A stretch of 64,000 nt of DNA, taken from positions 1 to 64,000 of the forward strand of contig NZ_BSDI01000071.1 of NCBI RefSeq assembly GCF_027923225.1. The letters run 5' to 3'. Within the stretch, counting starts at the first letter, position 1. Each line of letters begins with the position of its first letter. Both the position numbers and the translations under genes were made by a program. This stretch comes from Phytohabitans aurantiacus (GTDB lineage Bacteria > Actinomycetota > Actinomycetes > Mycobacteriales > Micromonosporaceae). The notes beneath the pieces are model-generated. The model was not told where the DNA came from. It ran no database searches and saw only the letters and a program-made list of their open reading frames with translations. Below, one piece after another: positions 18,168-26,648 of this stretch.

Positions 18168-18813
18168 GTTTGATCGGATGGGTGCGTCGCTCGGCGGCGT
18201 CGAACGCGGGTGCGAGCGGGGCCAGCGCCGCGCGGAGCTGGTCGGGTAGTGAGCCGGAGGGCACGACCAATCCTCCGGCGGCCTCCGCGCTTCCGGCCGG
18301 CCGGAGCCAGCCTTCCAACGCGATGCGGATGGCCGCGGCCACGCTCGCCGCGAGAACGCGGGCCGTGTGCGCTCCGGCGTCACCTATGCGTTCGGCGATC
18401 ACCGTCGTGAGAGGAGGCCCGATACTGGCGGTGGTATCGAGGAACGCGTCGCGCAGCGCGGTCCGGGTGGTGATCAGCAGCAGCGCCTCCTGTTCGCGTT
18501 CACCGGCGTTCGTGTACTGCTCGACCACTGCTTCGGTGACGGCGTCGGCCAGGCGTGCCCCTGCGGGCCGGGCCGCGACCGCCGCTGCGATCCGCGCCTC
18601 CCGGTCCGCGGTAACAGCGGACACGATCGCCTGCTCACGGCTGGCGAAGTAGTTGTTGTAGGTGCGCGGCGATACCCCGGCCGCCTCGGCGATGTCCTCG
18701 ACCCGCACCTGGTCCGCTCCGCGCTCCACGGCCAGGCGCAGGGCCGCCTCGCGTAGCGCCTCTCGCGTGGCCTGCTTCTTCCGCTCCCGCAGCCCAGGCG
18801 ATGGTGTCGTCAC
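18160..18813 (-). CDS. TetR-family transcriptional regulator
   Basis: A 217-residue one-component repressor. Residues about 8-55 form the DNA-binding domain (RERKKQATREALREAALRLA.. DIAEAAGVSPRTYNNYF), followed by an all-helical ligand domain. GTG 18813 gives the normal short N-terminal lead; the frame is open to ATG 18831. It is divergent from the TIM-barrel gene at 18915, and two copies of TGCGTGCxCGCA lie between them, so it very likely controls both itself and that gene. Downstream it overlaps the start of a decayed GNAT gene. The inducer is unknown. Confidence 0.88.
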   Translation of the reverse strand: MTTPSPGLRERKKQATREALREAALRLAVERGADQVRVEDIAEAAGVSPRTYNNYFASREQAIVSAVTADREARIAAAVAARPAGARLADAVTEAVVEQYTNAGEREQEALLLITTRTALRDAFLDTTASIGPPLTTVIAERIGDAGAHTARVLAASVAAAIRIALEGWLRPAGSAEAAGGLVVPSGSLPDQLRAALAPLAPAFDAAERRTHPIKRG

Positions 18814-18836
18814 GGTGCCAGCGTGCCACATAATGA

Positions 18837-18864
18837 TGCGTGCGCGCAAACTTGCGTGCACGCA
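18837..18864. promoter_or_regulatory. Tandem palindromic operators for the TetR protein
   Basis: TGCGTGCGCGCA (18837-18848, one mismatch from a palindrome) and TGCGTGCACGCA (18853-18864, perfect palindrome) are spaced exactly 16 bp apart between the divergent TetR and TIM-barrel genes. Placement and symmetry fit two TetR dimers side by side. Confidence 0.6.
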
Positions 18865-18914
18865 CTTTTTCTGTCAGCCTCGACCCGACCGAGACCGACA
18901 GAGAGGACGTCACC

Positions 18915-19940
18915 ATGCGAGCACGAGGAATGACCTACGACACCGGATTCGTCGTACACGGCCAGCTGTCCCGCGAGCACCTCGACCCCGCGGTGGTCCG
19001 GCGCGAGCTCGCCATCATCCGCGACGACCTGCACTGCAACGCGGTCCAGATCATCGGCGGCGACCCGGACCGACTGGAGCTGGCCGCCGGTGCCGCCGCC
19101 GAACTCGGCTTGGAGGTCTGGTTCTCGCCCTATCCGCTGGAGCTGGATCCGGAGCAGATCCTCACGCTCTTCCGCGACTGCGCCGAGCGAGCCGAACGGC
19201 TCCGGCGGCAGGGGGCCACAGTCGTGTTCGTCGCAGGGGTCGAGCTGAGCGTGATGAACCGCGGGTTCCTGCCCGGAGAAAGCCCCGAGGAACGAGCCGA
19301 GCAGCTGATGAGCCAACCCGAGCGGCGCGCCGAAGCGATGCGTGAACTCGGCGTGCGCGTCAACGCGTTCCTCCGCGACGCCGCGGCCACCGTCCGCGAG
19401 TGCTTCCAAGGCAGGCTCACCTACGCGGCCATCCAGTTCGAGCAGGTCGACTGGACCCCCTTCGACATCGTGACGTTCGAGCTGATCCGCTCCGCCGAGG
19501 TCGCCGACCGGTTCCGGGACGCGGTGCGCACCCTGGCCCAAGGCCCGAAGCCGCTCGCCATCACCGGGTTCGGCACCGCGGCCTACCGCGGCGCGGGAGA
19601 CCGCGGTGGGCGAGTGCTGGAAGTCGTCGAGCACGACCCAAAGACCAAGGCCCCCGTACGGCTCAACGGCGTATACGAGCGCGACGAGGCCGGCCAGGCC
19701 GCATACCTGAGCGAACTGCTGGAGATCTTCGAGACCGAGGGCGTCGACAGCGCCTTCGTGTTCCTGTTTGCCCTGCCTGGCTACCCCCACCGCCCGGACG
19801 GCGACCCCAGGGACGACTTGGACCGGGCCGGCCTGGGCATCGTCAAACTCCTCGAAGGGCGCCGGGGGCAGACCTACCCCGACATGGAATGGGAGCCCAA
19901 GGCCGCCTTCGCGGCGGTGGCGCAGCGGTATCGGAGGTGA
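18915..19940 (+). CDS. TIM-barrel hydrolase-like protein of unknown function
   Basis: A 341-residue soluble protein starting MRARGMTYDTGFVVHG; ATG 18915 follows GAGAGGAC. The pattern of strands ending in acidic or aromatic residues (LEVWFSPYPLELDP, VVFVAGVELSVMNRG, LTYAAIQFEQVDW, PLAITGFG, SAFVFLFA) is that of a glycoside-hydrolase-like (beta/alpha)8 barrel. Similar actinobacterial proteins are often labelled abortive-infection protein, but nothing here supports that label. There is no signal peptide. It is divergent from, and probably repressed by, the TetR protein through the operators at 18837-18864. Substrate unknown. Confidence 0.6.
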   Translation: MRARGMTYDTGFVVHGQLSREHLDPAVVRRELAIIRDDLHCNAVQIIGGDPDRLELAAGAAAELGLEVWFSPYPLELDPEQILTLFRDCAERAERLRRQGATVVFVAGVELSVMNRGFLPGESPEERAEQLMSQPERRAEAMRELGVRVNAFLRDAAATVRECFQGRLTYAAIQFEQVDWTPFDIVTFELIRSAEVADRFRDAVRTLAQGPKPLAITGFGTAAYRGAGDRGGRVLEVVEHDPKTKAPVRLNGVYERDEAGQAAYLSELLEIFETEGVDSAFVFLFALPGYPHRPDGDPRDDLDRAGLGIVKLLEGRRGQTYPDMEWEPKAAFAAVAQRYRR

Positions 19941-19960
19941 CAGGCCCCCAAGAAAGACGC

Positions 19961-20095
19961 GAGCTACCGCGATGCCCGTCGCGCTCCATGCCCGCTGCTC
20001 CCGCGGCCTCACCCTCCGCGACTACACAACCAGTTCGCCGGCCCGGCATCGCCGCCGGCTGTAGATCGTGGCGGACGACCCGCACCGCGAAACCT
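19961..20095. repeat. Family A variant copy (A5)
   Basis: AAAGACGC-GAGCTACCGCGATGCCC opens the copy and GCTCCCGCGGCCTCACCCTCCG follows, then ACACAACCAGTTCGCCGGCC and, near 20075, GACCCGCACCGCGAAA. These later blocks match the second module of A2, showing that the variant form is itself repeated. It sits between the TIM-barrel gene and the Imm26-like gene. Confidence 0.75.
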
Positions 20096-20107
20096 ATCTA
20101 GCCTGGC

Positions 20108-20515
20108 TCACGGAGTGAAATACTGCTCGGCAAGGTCGCGGATCACCAGGGAGCCCCAGACTCTGGCGACGGCTCCGATGTGGACGCCGTCGTACCGGAT
20201 CGGCACCAAGTCGTCGAGTTCGAGCGGCCTGTTCCCGAGCACTTCGCCACCCGTGCGGGTGATCGCGTCGAACCGGGATTTGGCCTGCTCGAGAATCTGG
20301 TGACCGGCGATCCGGTCAGACGTGGGCGGCTCGTCGCCGACCCAATCCATCAATCCAATGACGACACCGACCCGGTCCTTCTCGCCGAAGGCCGGCACCG
20401 CCATGACTCGCCCGCATCCGAACCGTCCGTTCGACAGCGGTATCGCCCAGTACTGGCCGGCCGCGAGAAGCCTGTTCGATCGCGGAGCAAAGGGGTAGCG
20501 CCTCTCATTGGCCAT
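20108..20515 (-). CDS. Imm26-like immunity-family protein
   Basis: A 135-residue soluble, beta-rich protein. The N-terminal pattern (AAGQYWAIPLSNGRFGCGRVMAV) and the C-terminal GAVARVWGSLVIRDLAEQYF match the general plan of the Imm26 family, immunity proteins of polymorphic toxin systems also found as orphans. ATG 20515 is chosen because upstream codons are arginine-rich shadow sequence. It lies 32 bp downstream of a truncated hydrolase on the same strand and 3.6 kb from the end of the RHS toxin, with no toxin next to it. Whether it protects against that toxin is unknown. Confidence 0.5.
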   Translation of the reverse strand: MANERRYPFAPRSNRLLAAGQYWAIPLSNGRFGCGRVMAVPAFGEKDRVGVVIGLMDWVGDEPPTSDRIAGHQILEQAKSRFDAITRTGGEVLGNRPLELDDLVPIRYDGVHIGAVARVWGSLVIRDLAEQYFTP

Positions 20516-20547
20516 GACGCCGATGGTGCCAGTTCGCACGCTGTCTC

Positions 20548-20988
20548 CTAGCGCCGTTCGAGGACGGAGTCGGTGAAGTCTTCGACCGCCCATGCCACCT
20601 CGGTGGGTGCGGTCAGATGTGCGGCGTGTCCATGGCGGCGAAGTACCACGACCGACCGCACGCGGGGTAGCACCTTCGCCAGCGCCTCCCAGCGCTGGCG
20701 GAGGTTGGCGGGGCTGCGGTCGCCGCCGAGCAGGCACGTGGGCACCTCTACGGCGGCGTAGCGGGCAAGTCCCACGCCGAGTGCCTCGATCGCTTCGTCG
20801 TCGCTGATCTGTGCCGGTGCGAACGCCCGCAGCCGGCGCCACACCGACGGAGCCAACCGGACGCAGGTGACCAGCCACCGGGGCGCCTGGACGATCTCCC
20901 GCAGATGGATGGCCATGGCTCGGCCCGGCAGCCTACTGGCACCGAGCTCCCGCACCGGCGGCCCGACCTGTTCTTCGACAAACGCCAC
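20548..20988 (-). pseudogene. C-terminal fragment of an alpha/beta hydrolase
   Basis: The 146-residue frame contains only the last half of an alpha/beta-hydrolase fold: the strand with VPTCLLGGDRSPANL (usual position of the acid residue) and VVVLRRHGHAAHLTAPTEVAWAVEDF (the catalytic His region, HGHAAH). The oxyanion and nucleophile-elbow half (GxSxG) is absent and the DNA upstream belongs to the divergent gene starting near 21052. It is therefore a 5'-truncated remnant, though it might still be translated. Confidence 0.65.
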
Positions 20989-21051
20989 ACCTCTTCTGCC
21001 GCTGCCAGCGGCTGGCTCGCCCCGTCGCGCTTGTGGGTTAACGTGTGCGCC

Positions 21052-22020
21052 GTGCGTGCCCGCCTACTTGCCGAGTTCCAGCTGTCATCGCAGACGTCGA
21101 TGGAGTGGACGGGCACCGGCTGGCTCAACACTGACGCGGAGGCTGGGCTACTGCGATCGTTCGATACCCGGTTACGGCCGTGTTGCCAGATACCGGTGCC
21201 CGACCTCGATGGTGACGTGCATGCCTCGGCAGCATCGGATGGTTCTCGGTTCGCGCTGGTCGGCGTCGACGGCGTCACCGTCATCAACGAGGCCGGCAGG
21301 CCGCTGTGGCACCGGCCGGAGCGGATCGCCGCGCCGTATCAACGACGTCAACCCAGTGGCCACTTCGACTCCCAAGGCCGGCTATGGGCATACCTGCCTG
21401 GCCGCGACGATGAACTGGCTGTCCTCGACCCGGTCGACGGCTCCCTGATAGCCAGAACGCGGCTGGACACGTACCAGGGCGCCGCCACGTTCCTGAATCA
21501 TCCTGACGGCTGGCACATCGGTGTGACGGTGGCGATGGGCCAGGACGGCACGACCAGCTTCTGGGCCCGCCTGGACGGTGACCGCATCCACCTGCGCTCC
21601 GTGTCGGGTGAGATCCTGGCCGATATCGCCAGCACCGGCGACTGGTACATCGACCTGCCCCACCGCGGCGACCAGATCGCCGTACGAGACGTCGCTGACG
21701 GCACGGCGCGGATCAGCTGCTTCGCCCGAGATGTTCCCAGGTTCGTACACCCGGTGGGCTACATCCTCAACAGCGCTGCCACCCTTGTCACCGACGAATA
21801 CCTGCTGGTCGGCGTTGAACCCGACGACTGCGACGGCGACGAACAGCATCTATTGCTGGCCACCGACACCCTCACCCATCTGGCGACGATCGACTACCCG
21901 CAGCCCATGTTCCTCAATTCGATCACGCACGCCGGCGGCAACGGACGCTGGCTGACCCACAACTGGACAACCGGTACCAGCCAACTTTGGTCCCTGCCCG
22001 CCACAAACACTGCGCGATAG
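21052..22020 (+). CDS. WD40/quinoprotein-like beta-propeller hypothetical protein
   Basis: About 322 residues from GTG 21052 (GTG 21043 is an alternative); the frame is open to 20905 but the extra N-terminus is antisense to the hydrolase remnant. Repeated beta-rich blocks (DGSRFALVGVDGVTVINEAGRPLWHRP, DSQGRLWAYLPGRDDELAVLDPVDGSLIART, and similar) suggest a soluble beta-propeller, as in WD40-like cytosolic proteins of actinomycetes. No catalytic motif, signal peptide or membrane segment is visible. Function unknown. Confidence 0.65.
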   Translation: MRARLLAEFQLSSQTSMEWTGTGWLNTDAEAGLLRSFDTRLRPCCQIPVPDLDGDVHASAASDGSRFALVGVDGVTVINEAGRPLWHRPERIAAPYQRRQPSGHFDSQGRLWAYLPGRDDELAVLDPVDGSLIARTRLDTYQGAATFLNHPDGWHIGVTVAMGQDGTTSFWARLDGDRIHLRSVSGEILADIASTGDWYIDLPHRGDQIAVRDVADGTARISCFARDVPRFVHPVGYILNSAATLVTDEYLLVGVEPDDCDGDEQHLLLATDTLTHLATIDYPQPMFLNSITHAGGNGRWLTHNWTTGTSQLWSLPATNTAR

Positions 22021-22138
22021 ACGCGTCCACCACGACCCGAGCCTGCCCGAGCGCGACCCGCAGCACTCAGTCGAACCCCGCGACCTGCCGGATGGCGCCC
22101 CAACCGATGCAACGAGCCTGCTCGGTCGATGAACCAAC

Positions 22139-22513
22139 ATGCCGCTGACAGAGTTTTGGCCAGGGTGGACAGCTGGGCCTGGGGCGGCTCAGACTTCCGA
22201 GGTGGACTCCGTATCCCGGCGCGAGCAGCTTCGGGACGCCTTTGCCAACCTGGACGGGCTTGTCAATGCGGAGGGATACGTAGCAACACCGTGGATCCTG
22301 CGGATCAGGACCGCCCTGGAGTACTTACGCGACGTCGAGACTGGCGACTCCGAGGCGGTAGGTCATGCTCGCCGGATCTTCCTCGACATGCACTTGGGAG
22401 GACGGAACTTCGGCGACTTCTTCTTATGGCGTGTAGGCGAGCCGAGCCTCCGCCTTGCAAACCAGGAGCTCGAGAGCGCGAAGAATCGAGTATGGGCACT
22501 GTTGGAAGACTGA
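22139..22513 (+). CDS. Small helical hypothetical protein
   Basis: A 124-residue frame with normal actinobacterial codon use. From about residue 28 it is predominantly helical (REQLRDAFANLDGLV, WILRIRTALEYLRDVE, EAVGHARRIFLDMHLGGRNFGDFFLW, NQELESAKNRVWALLED). The first 25 residues are poor in secondary structure, so GTG 22203 is a possible true start. Charge-rich small proteins of this kind occur among actinobacterial orphan immunity or regulatory proteins, but no specific family is recognised. The 22021-22138 gap shows nothing notable. Confidence 0.55.
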   Translation: MPLTEFWPGWTAGPGAAQTSEVDSVSRREQLRDAFANLDGLVNAEGYVATPWILRIRTALEYLRDVETGDSEAVGHARRIFLDMHLGGRNFGDFFLWRVGEPSLRLANQELESAKNRVWALLED

Positions 22514-22585
22514 GCTGTTCCAGATAGGCACCCTGCCGGACTACCTACCTGATTCGCGGTCCGCGTGGGCCCGTCGCGTGCGTCG

Positions 22586-23434
22586 CTAAGGTGTAGCGAG
22601 GTGCCACGTCGCTTCGATGACGTTGTAGACCGCCGTACGGTGGACCTTTTCCGGGAGCGGCTGGGCGAGCCGCCATTCCTGCGTGGTGGCGGACAGGCTT
22701 ACGGTTACCGCGTCCGGGGACACGGCAGCAAGCATTCCGACCCAGTGACGACTCTCTTCGATCAGGGCTTCAACCAGGGCGTGTGGTGGATCCGACACCT
22801 CTACCGGTGCGGCATCGGCCAAGGCTGAGCCTGCTATCAGGGCTAGCAGGCGGCCCAGGATGGCCGGGGGAACTCCTCGATCGGCGGATTCCACCCAGAC
22901 ATAGCAATCGTCGTGCCCGGAGTACCACAGACAGCAGCCGGGAAGCGTAGGCAGGATCGGCTGGCCATGATGCGCGGTTGCGATGGCAAGCGCGATCTCG
23001 TCCAACTGCTGCGCGTTCGGCTTGTTCGGAAGGCCGACAAACGTCAGTTCGTATGGGTGCCAGCCGGCCAGGAAGCCGGGCACGTCGTCGCGCCGCATCA
23101 CCAGTGCCTCGTCGCTGAGACCGACAACGCCCGCGGCCAGTGCAGCCCAATCGTGCGCCGAGCAGTCGATGCCCTGCGCTGCGGCAACCTGCGACGGCTT
23201 CCACTGAACGTACTGCTCGTCCAGGAAGCTGTTCGTCGCGACGTCTGCCACGACGACGGTATCGCTCGCCGCTTTCACCAGGACATCTGCTAGCTCTGAA
23301 GCCCGGGCCGCGGTCGCCTGGACTGACCAGCCGCCGGCGGCCTCGCGGACGCTGAAGCTCAGCGGAAACGGCGCGCAGTTGAGGCCAATGCCGTTGACCG
23401 AGAACGCGCCGTCATGCCGGACCTCGACCACCAC
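22586..23434 (-). CDS. Hypothetical protein
   Basis: A 282-residue soluble protein. GTG 23434 follows GAAAGGGG at a good distance, so the 23 extra residues from 23503 are left out. The sequence alternates helices and short strands, contains GIDCSAHDWAALAAGVVGL and a WYSGHDDCYVWVES block, and has no transmembrane segment. No family is recognised. It is convergent with the small gene at 22139 and followed upstream on the same strand, 115 bp away, by another unknown gene. Confidence 0.6.
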   Translation of the reverse strand: MVVEVRHDGAFSVNGIGLNCAPFPLSFSVREAAGGWSVQATAARASELADVLVKAASDTVVVADVATNSFLDEQYVQWKPSQVAAAQGIDCSAHDWAALAAGVVGLSDEALVMRRDDVPGFLAGWHPYELTFVGLPNKPNAQQLDEIALAIATAHHGQPILPTLPGCCLWYSGHDDCYVWVESADRGVPPAILGRLLALIAGSALADAAPVEVSDPPHALVEALIEESRHWVGMLAAVSPDAVTVSLSATTQEWRLAQPLPEKVHRTAVYNVIEATWHLATP

Positions 23435-23548
23435 CGCCCCTTTCAACAGAGCATGACCACAGTGCAGCGTGAAGGATCGCCGCGACCGACATCGTAGATC
23501 CAAAGCACTTGCGACAAGACCTCGACGAACGTCCTGATCTGGCTGCGG

Positions 23549-24094
23549 TCACACCAGGAGCGGCTTGATGGCGAGCCAGGCGCGGAGCCGGTGGGCCAGG
23601 TCTGGATCCTCGAGTTCGTTCAGGTGCGGTCCGGCGGCGTTGATCAGGTTCTTGGCGCGTCGCGAATCAAGCATCTCCTGGTGTCCCAAAACGAACAGGC
23701 TCTTTCGGTCGGTGAGCGTGGCGACCTGCTCCAGTGCGACGGGTATGGCGTCCAAGCACTCCCGGACGACAGTGTCCGCCGATGGCAGGAGCGCAGCTTC
23801 GATGCCCGCGCCTCGCATCCGCGACACGAAGTACGCGACGCGCTCTGCGACGTCGTCCCGACTGAGCGTGGAGCGCTCACGCGCCTGCGCCAGCAGCCAT
23901 ATTTTCAGCTGGGCCCAGGCCACCAGGTTCGCCGGCTGATGCGCCAATCGGTGATCGAGCAGGGTCAGCAGGTGCAGCCACCAGTTCCCCTCCGGGAGCG
24001 CCGGCTGATGGCGGTCGAGCCATTGCCGCCGTGCACCGTCGCTCAACGCCAGCAGCTCATCGAGCTCCTCGACCGTTACTGTCTCGCCTCGCAC
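23549..24094 (-). CDS. Hypothetical helical protein
   Basis: About 181 residues, almost entirely helical (VEELDELLALSDGARRQWLDRHQPALPEG.., LKIWLLAQARERSTLSRDDVAERVAYFVSRM..). The start is uncertain: GTG 24094 gives a plausible protein, while the frame is open to 24214 with a hydrophobic stretch (ILDVVAFLFVVAGDVTL) that could be a membrane anchor. Repeated helical pairs resemble TPR-like packing but no consensus is met. Function unknown. Confidence 0.55.
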   Translation of the reverse strand: MRGETVTVEELDELLALSDGARRQWLDRHQPALPEGNWWLHLLTLLDHRLAHQPANLVAWAQLKIWLLAQARERSTLSRDDVAERVAYFVSRMRGAGIEAALLPSADTVVRECLDAIPVALEQVATLTDRKSLFVLGHQEMLDSRRAKNLINAAGPHLNELEDPDLAHRLRAWLAIKPLLV

Positions 24095-24284
24095 CCCACC
24101 AAGAGTGACGTCGCCGGCGACGACGAACAAGAAGGCAACGACGTCCAGAATCCGCACACGACCGCTGCCGGGACGAGCGCTGTCCGGTCCGAAAAATGAG
24201 CAGAGCCGGGCCACCCCAGTGCGGTTGGATGGCTACCAGCGGCCGTCACGCGGGCCCGCGGATATGGATGAAGAGGAGTGGACG

Positions 24285-24647
24285 ATGCCGATCGCCATGC
24301 TGCGAGGCGTGACCCTGGACTGCGCCGATCCGCAGGCGCTGGCCCGGTTCTACCAAGAGATGACAGGCATGGACCTCGGGTACGACGCCGACGGGTTCGT
24401 CGTCCTGACCGGCGGGTCCGGCAGTGACCTGGGTTTCCAGCGGGTCGACAGATACCGAGCGCCGCAATGGCCCGGCCAGATTGTGCCGCAGCAGTTCCAC
24501 CTGGATCTCGGGGTCGAAGACCTCGACGCGGCGGAGAAGCTGGCGCTGAGCCTCGGCGCGGTCAGGCCGGATCACCAGCCCGGCGGTGACCAGTGGCGGG
24601 TGCTCCTGGACCCGGCCGGTCACCCTTTCTGCCTGGTCACCGGCTGA
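24285..24647 (+). CDS. VOC/glyoxalase-fold protein
   Basis: A 120-residue single-module vicinal-oxygen-chelate protein. The N-terminal LRGVTLDCADPQALARFYQEMTGMDL and the C-terminal DPAGHPFCLVTG are the hallmark ends of the betaalphabetabetabeta half-barrels. ATG 24285 follows GAGGAG at 24273-24278. Family members bind metals for isomerase, dioxygenase or resistance chemistry; here QFHLDLGV would contribute the middle His. It probably works as a homodimer in the cytoplasm. No neighbour hints at the substrate. Confidence 0.88.
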   Translation: MPIAMLRGVTLDCADPQALARFYQEMTGMDLGYDADGFVVLTGGSGSDLGFQRVDRYRAPQWPGQIVPQQFHLDLGVEDLDAAEKLALSLGAVRPDHQPGGDQWRVLLDPAGHPFCLVTG

Positions 24648-24759
24648 CCACCGAACCGGCCCGAGGTCGCCTCGGTAGATCTGGACCGCCTGCACCAGCA
24701 GTTCGGCCGCCCGGACGACAACCAACGCACGCAGTCACGCTGGTCGGTACAGTCGCGCG

Positions 24760-25167
24760 GTGACCCAGGCAAGACGGTACGGCTATGTCGGTCCGGTCGA
24801 GATTCGCGACCATGCGATCGCATCGGACGCTGTGGCTGGCGCCGCGTCGCAGCGAACATGTCGCACTTGCCGGCGGTCAGGACGTCCTCGCCGCCGGGGA
24901 GATCACCTTCGCCTCAGCCGAATCCGGCTGGTGTGTCGTCGCGGTACCAACCAGTCAACGGGGTACTGCCCCGATCCGGACAGCTGGCCCGCCGTGGCGC
25001 GGGCACTGGACCGCGTGGGCGTCCCGCATCCGGGTGCCTTCACCGACGCCGTCATTTTCCGTCGTTGTCCCACGTGCGGCGAGCGCAACGTCGTGCGGGG
25101 CGACGATTTCGTCTGCGCCGTATGTGACAGCGCATTGCCGACGCGGTGGAACTTCGCGCCTGACTGA
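24760..25167 (+). pseudogene. Twice-frameshifted zinc-ribbon-type gene
   Basis: Frame one from GTG 24760 begins MTQARRYGYVGPVEIRDHA and, from about 24950, continues NQSTGYCPDPDSWPAVARALDRVGVPHP.. CPTCGERNVVRGDDFVCAVCDSALPTRWNF, including a four-Cys zinc ribbon (CPTC..CAVC). Between them that frame is arginine-rich nonsense, whereas the next frame reads LWLAPRRSEHVALAGGQDVLAAGEITFA with good codon use. The natural protein is therefore spread over two frames, with shifts near 24830 and 24945. Related intact genes exist in actinomycetes as uncharacterised proteins. It is either a pseudogene or carries sequencing errors. Confidence 0.7.
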
Positions 25168-25220
25168 CCAAACAGTTGACGGAGTAAGGAGCTGTTCGTG
25201 CGCCGGGTAGGTTCCGCTGG

Positions 25221-25727
25221 ATGAGCACGGAGATCAGGTTCACGAAGTGGGGCGGTCGCAGGCATTGGCGGTACCCGATGCAGCCCTTGGGTGAAGACCG
25301 GCACGGGCGCTGGTTTGGTGCGCGGGCGGGCATCCTGCTGCGGCGGGGCTTCGAGGAACCGATCGTGCAGCCACATGATTTCGTCGTGTTGGTTCCAGCC
25401 GACGGATGTTGGATCGCGAGATGGAACGGCCCTGGTGAGTCCGACATCTCGATCTACGTCGACGTGACGAGTAAGCCGACGTTTCAGCCGGGCGTGGTGT
25501 CCGCTGTCGACCTGGACCTGGATGTCGTGCAGCATCGCGACGGCACCGTCCGGGTCCTTGACGAGGACGAGTTCGCCGAACATCAGGTGCGTTACCACTA
25601 CCCGGCCGCAGTGGTGGCGCAGGCACAGGCCACGACCGACGATCTGGTCGCACGGCTCACGGCCGGAGCGGAGCCGTTCGGCAAGGCTGGGTCGGCCTGG
25701 CTGCAAAGGTTCGTCGAGAACGGCTGA
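25221..25727 (+). CDS. DUF402 family protein
   Basis: A 168-residue cytoplasmic protein of the DUF402 family, whose characterised members are metal-dependent nucleoside tri/diphosphate or (fluoro)phosphate hydrolases. The core strand pairs are evident: GRWFGARAGILLRRG, FVVLVPADGCWIARWNG, DISIYVDVTSKPTFQPG and the metal-ligand region SAVDLDLDVVQHRDGTVRVLDEDEFAEH. ATG 25221 is the only reasonable start. It is followed closely by a membrane protein gene on the same strand. Confidence 0.85.
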   Translation: MSTEIRFTKWGGRRHWRYPMQPLGEDRHGRWFGARAGILLRRGFEEPIVQPHDFVVLVPADGCWIARWNGPGESDISIYVDVTSKPTFQPGVVSAVDLDLDVVQHRDGTVRVLDEDEFAEHQVRYHYPAAVVAQAQATTDDLVARLTAGAEPFGKAGSAWLQRFVENG

Positions 25728-25757
25728 GCCCGGTGACTGGCGAGCTCTAGCATCACG

Positions 25758-26579
25758 GTGACCTCGGAGACGAGCGACCGGCTTGGCGCTGCCGCCGGGT
25801 ACGAATACCTAGTCCGGCGGGCACGCCGACTCATTCGCCGGTCCGGGAGGGGTTCGTATGATCGAGCCGTGAACGCGATAGTGCCCGGCGGGCGTCGGTT
25901 GCGCGGCACCATGGCGGGACGCCACACCGCGGCTGCGCTCGTAGGCGTCGTCGCGGTGGCGGTCGCGGCGATCGCGGTGGCGGCTTTGCTAAACCGGCAG
26001 AGGTACGTGCTGCTTCTGCCGATGGCGACGTGGCGGGCAAGGGCCATCCTGGTCGTCGTCGCGCCGGGGTTGCTTGGGCTCGCATGGTGGCTGCTGGCCC
26101 GGACTCGCAGATCCGCCATAGCCGCCGCGTCTGCGACCGTGCTGGCGCAGGCGGTGGCCTGCGTTGGCGGATACTGGCTGCTGGCCTGGTCCGCTCTCAT
26201 CGAGGAGATTCCGAACGAAGGGCCTGAGACCATCGCGGTTTCGCCGGCCGGCGACTTCGAACTCGTCCGAACCGTCTACCGAGATGGGCTCGGCGAGGGA
26301 TCGTACGAGGTGGTGCGTGTCAGGTCACGGGACGGGGCGGCCAGCAGGGAATCGGCGGCCGCCGTCGTTCGCTGCCGCACCTCGTACTACGAGTCGCCGG
26401 AGATGGTCACGTGGCACGTCGTCACCGCGCGCGACGTCGTTTTCGTCGACGAGACGACCATCGACACGAGCCATACCGATCGGCTTGTCCGCTTCGATCC
26501 GGACACGCTTCGGGTGGACGGCGCCGTCCAGCTACCCGTCTGCCCGACCGAGCGACAGCGTCCGACTACCGGTGGATAG
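25758..26579 (+). CDS. Hypothetical membrane protein
   Basis: Up to 273 residues. Three hydrophobic segments lie near residues 58-78 (AALVGVVAVAVAAIAVAALL), 93-112 (ILVVVAPGLLGLAWWLLA) and 118-140; the remaining C-terminal half is a soluble domain of about 130 residues with alternating strands. GTG 25758 is the furthest start; GTG 25869, just before NAIVPGGRRLRG, is also likely since the first 37 residues are arginine-rich. No family is recognised. Repeat A6 begins 70 bp after the stop. Confidence 0.6.
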   Translation: MTSETSDRLGAAAGYEYLVRRARRLIRRSGRGSYDRAVNAIVPGGRRLRGTMAGRHTAAALVGVVAVAVAAIAVAALLNRQRYVLLLPMATWRARAILVVVAPGLLGLAWWLLARTRRSAIAAASATVLAQAVACVGGYWLLAWSALIEEIPNEGPETIAVSPAGDFELVRTVYRDGLGEGSYEVVRVRSRDGAASRESAAAVVRCRTSYYESPEMVTWHVVTARDVVFVDETTIDTSHTDRLVRFDPDTLRVDGAVQLPVCPTERQRPTTGG

Positions 26580-26648
26580 CCAATGGTGAATCGGCGTCCA
26601 TCGTGACTGACGGGGGAGCCAGCACTGGCACAGGACAAAGAAATACGC

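Noticed and set aside
18915..19940. Abortive-infection phage-defence protein
   Set aside because: Such labels exist for similar proteins, but the sequence shows a TIM barrel with no defence-gene neighbours, so the label was not used.
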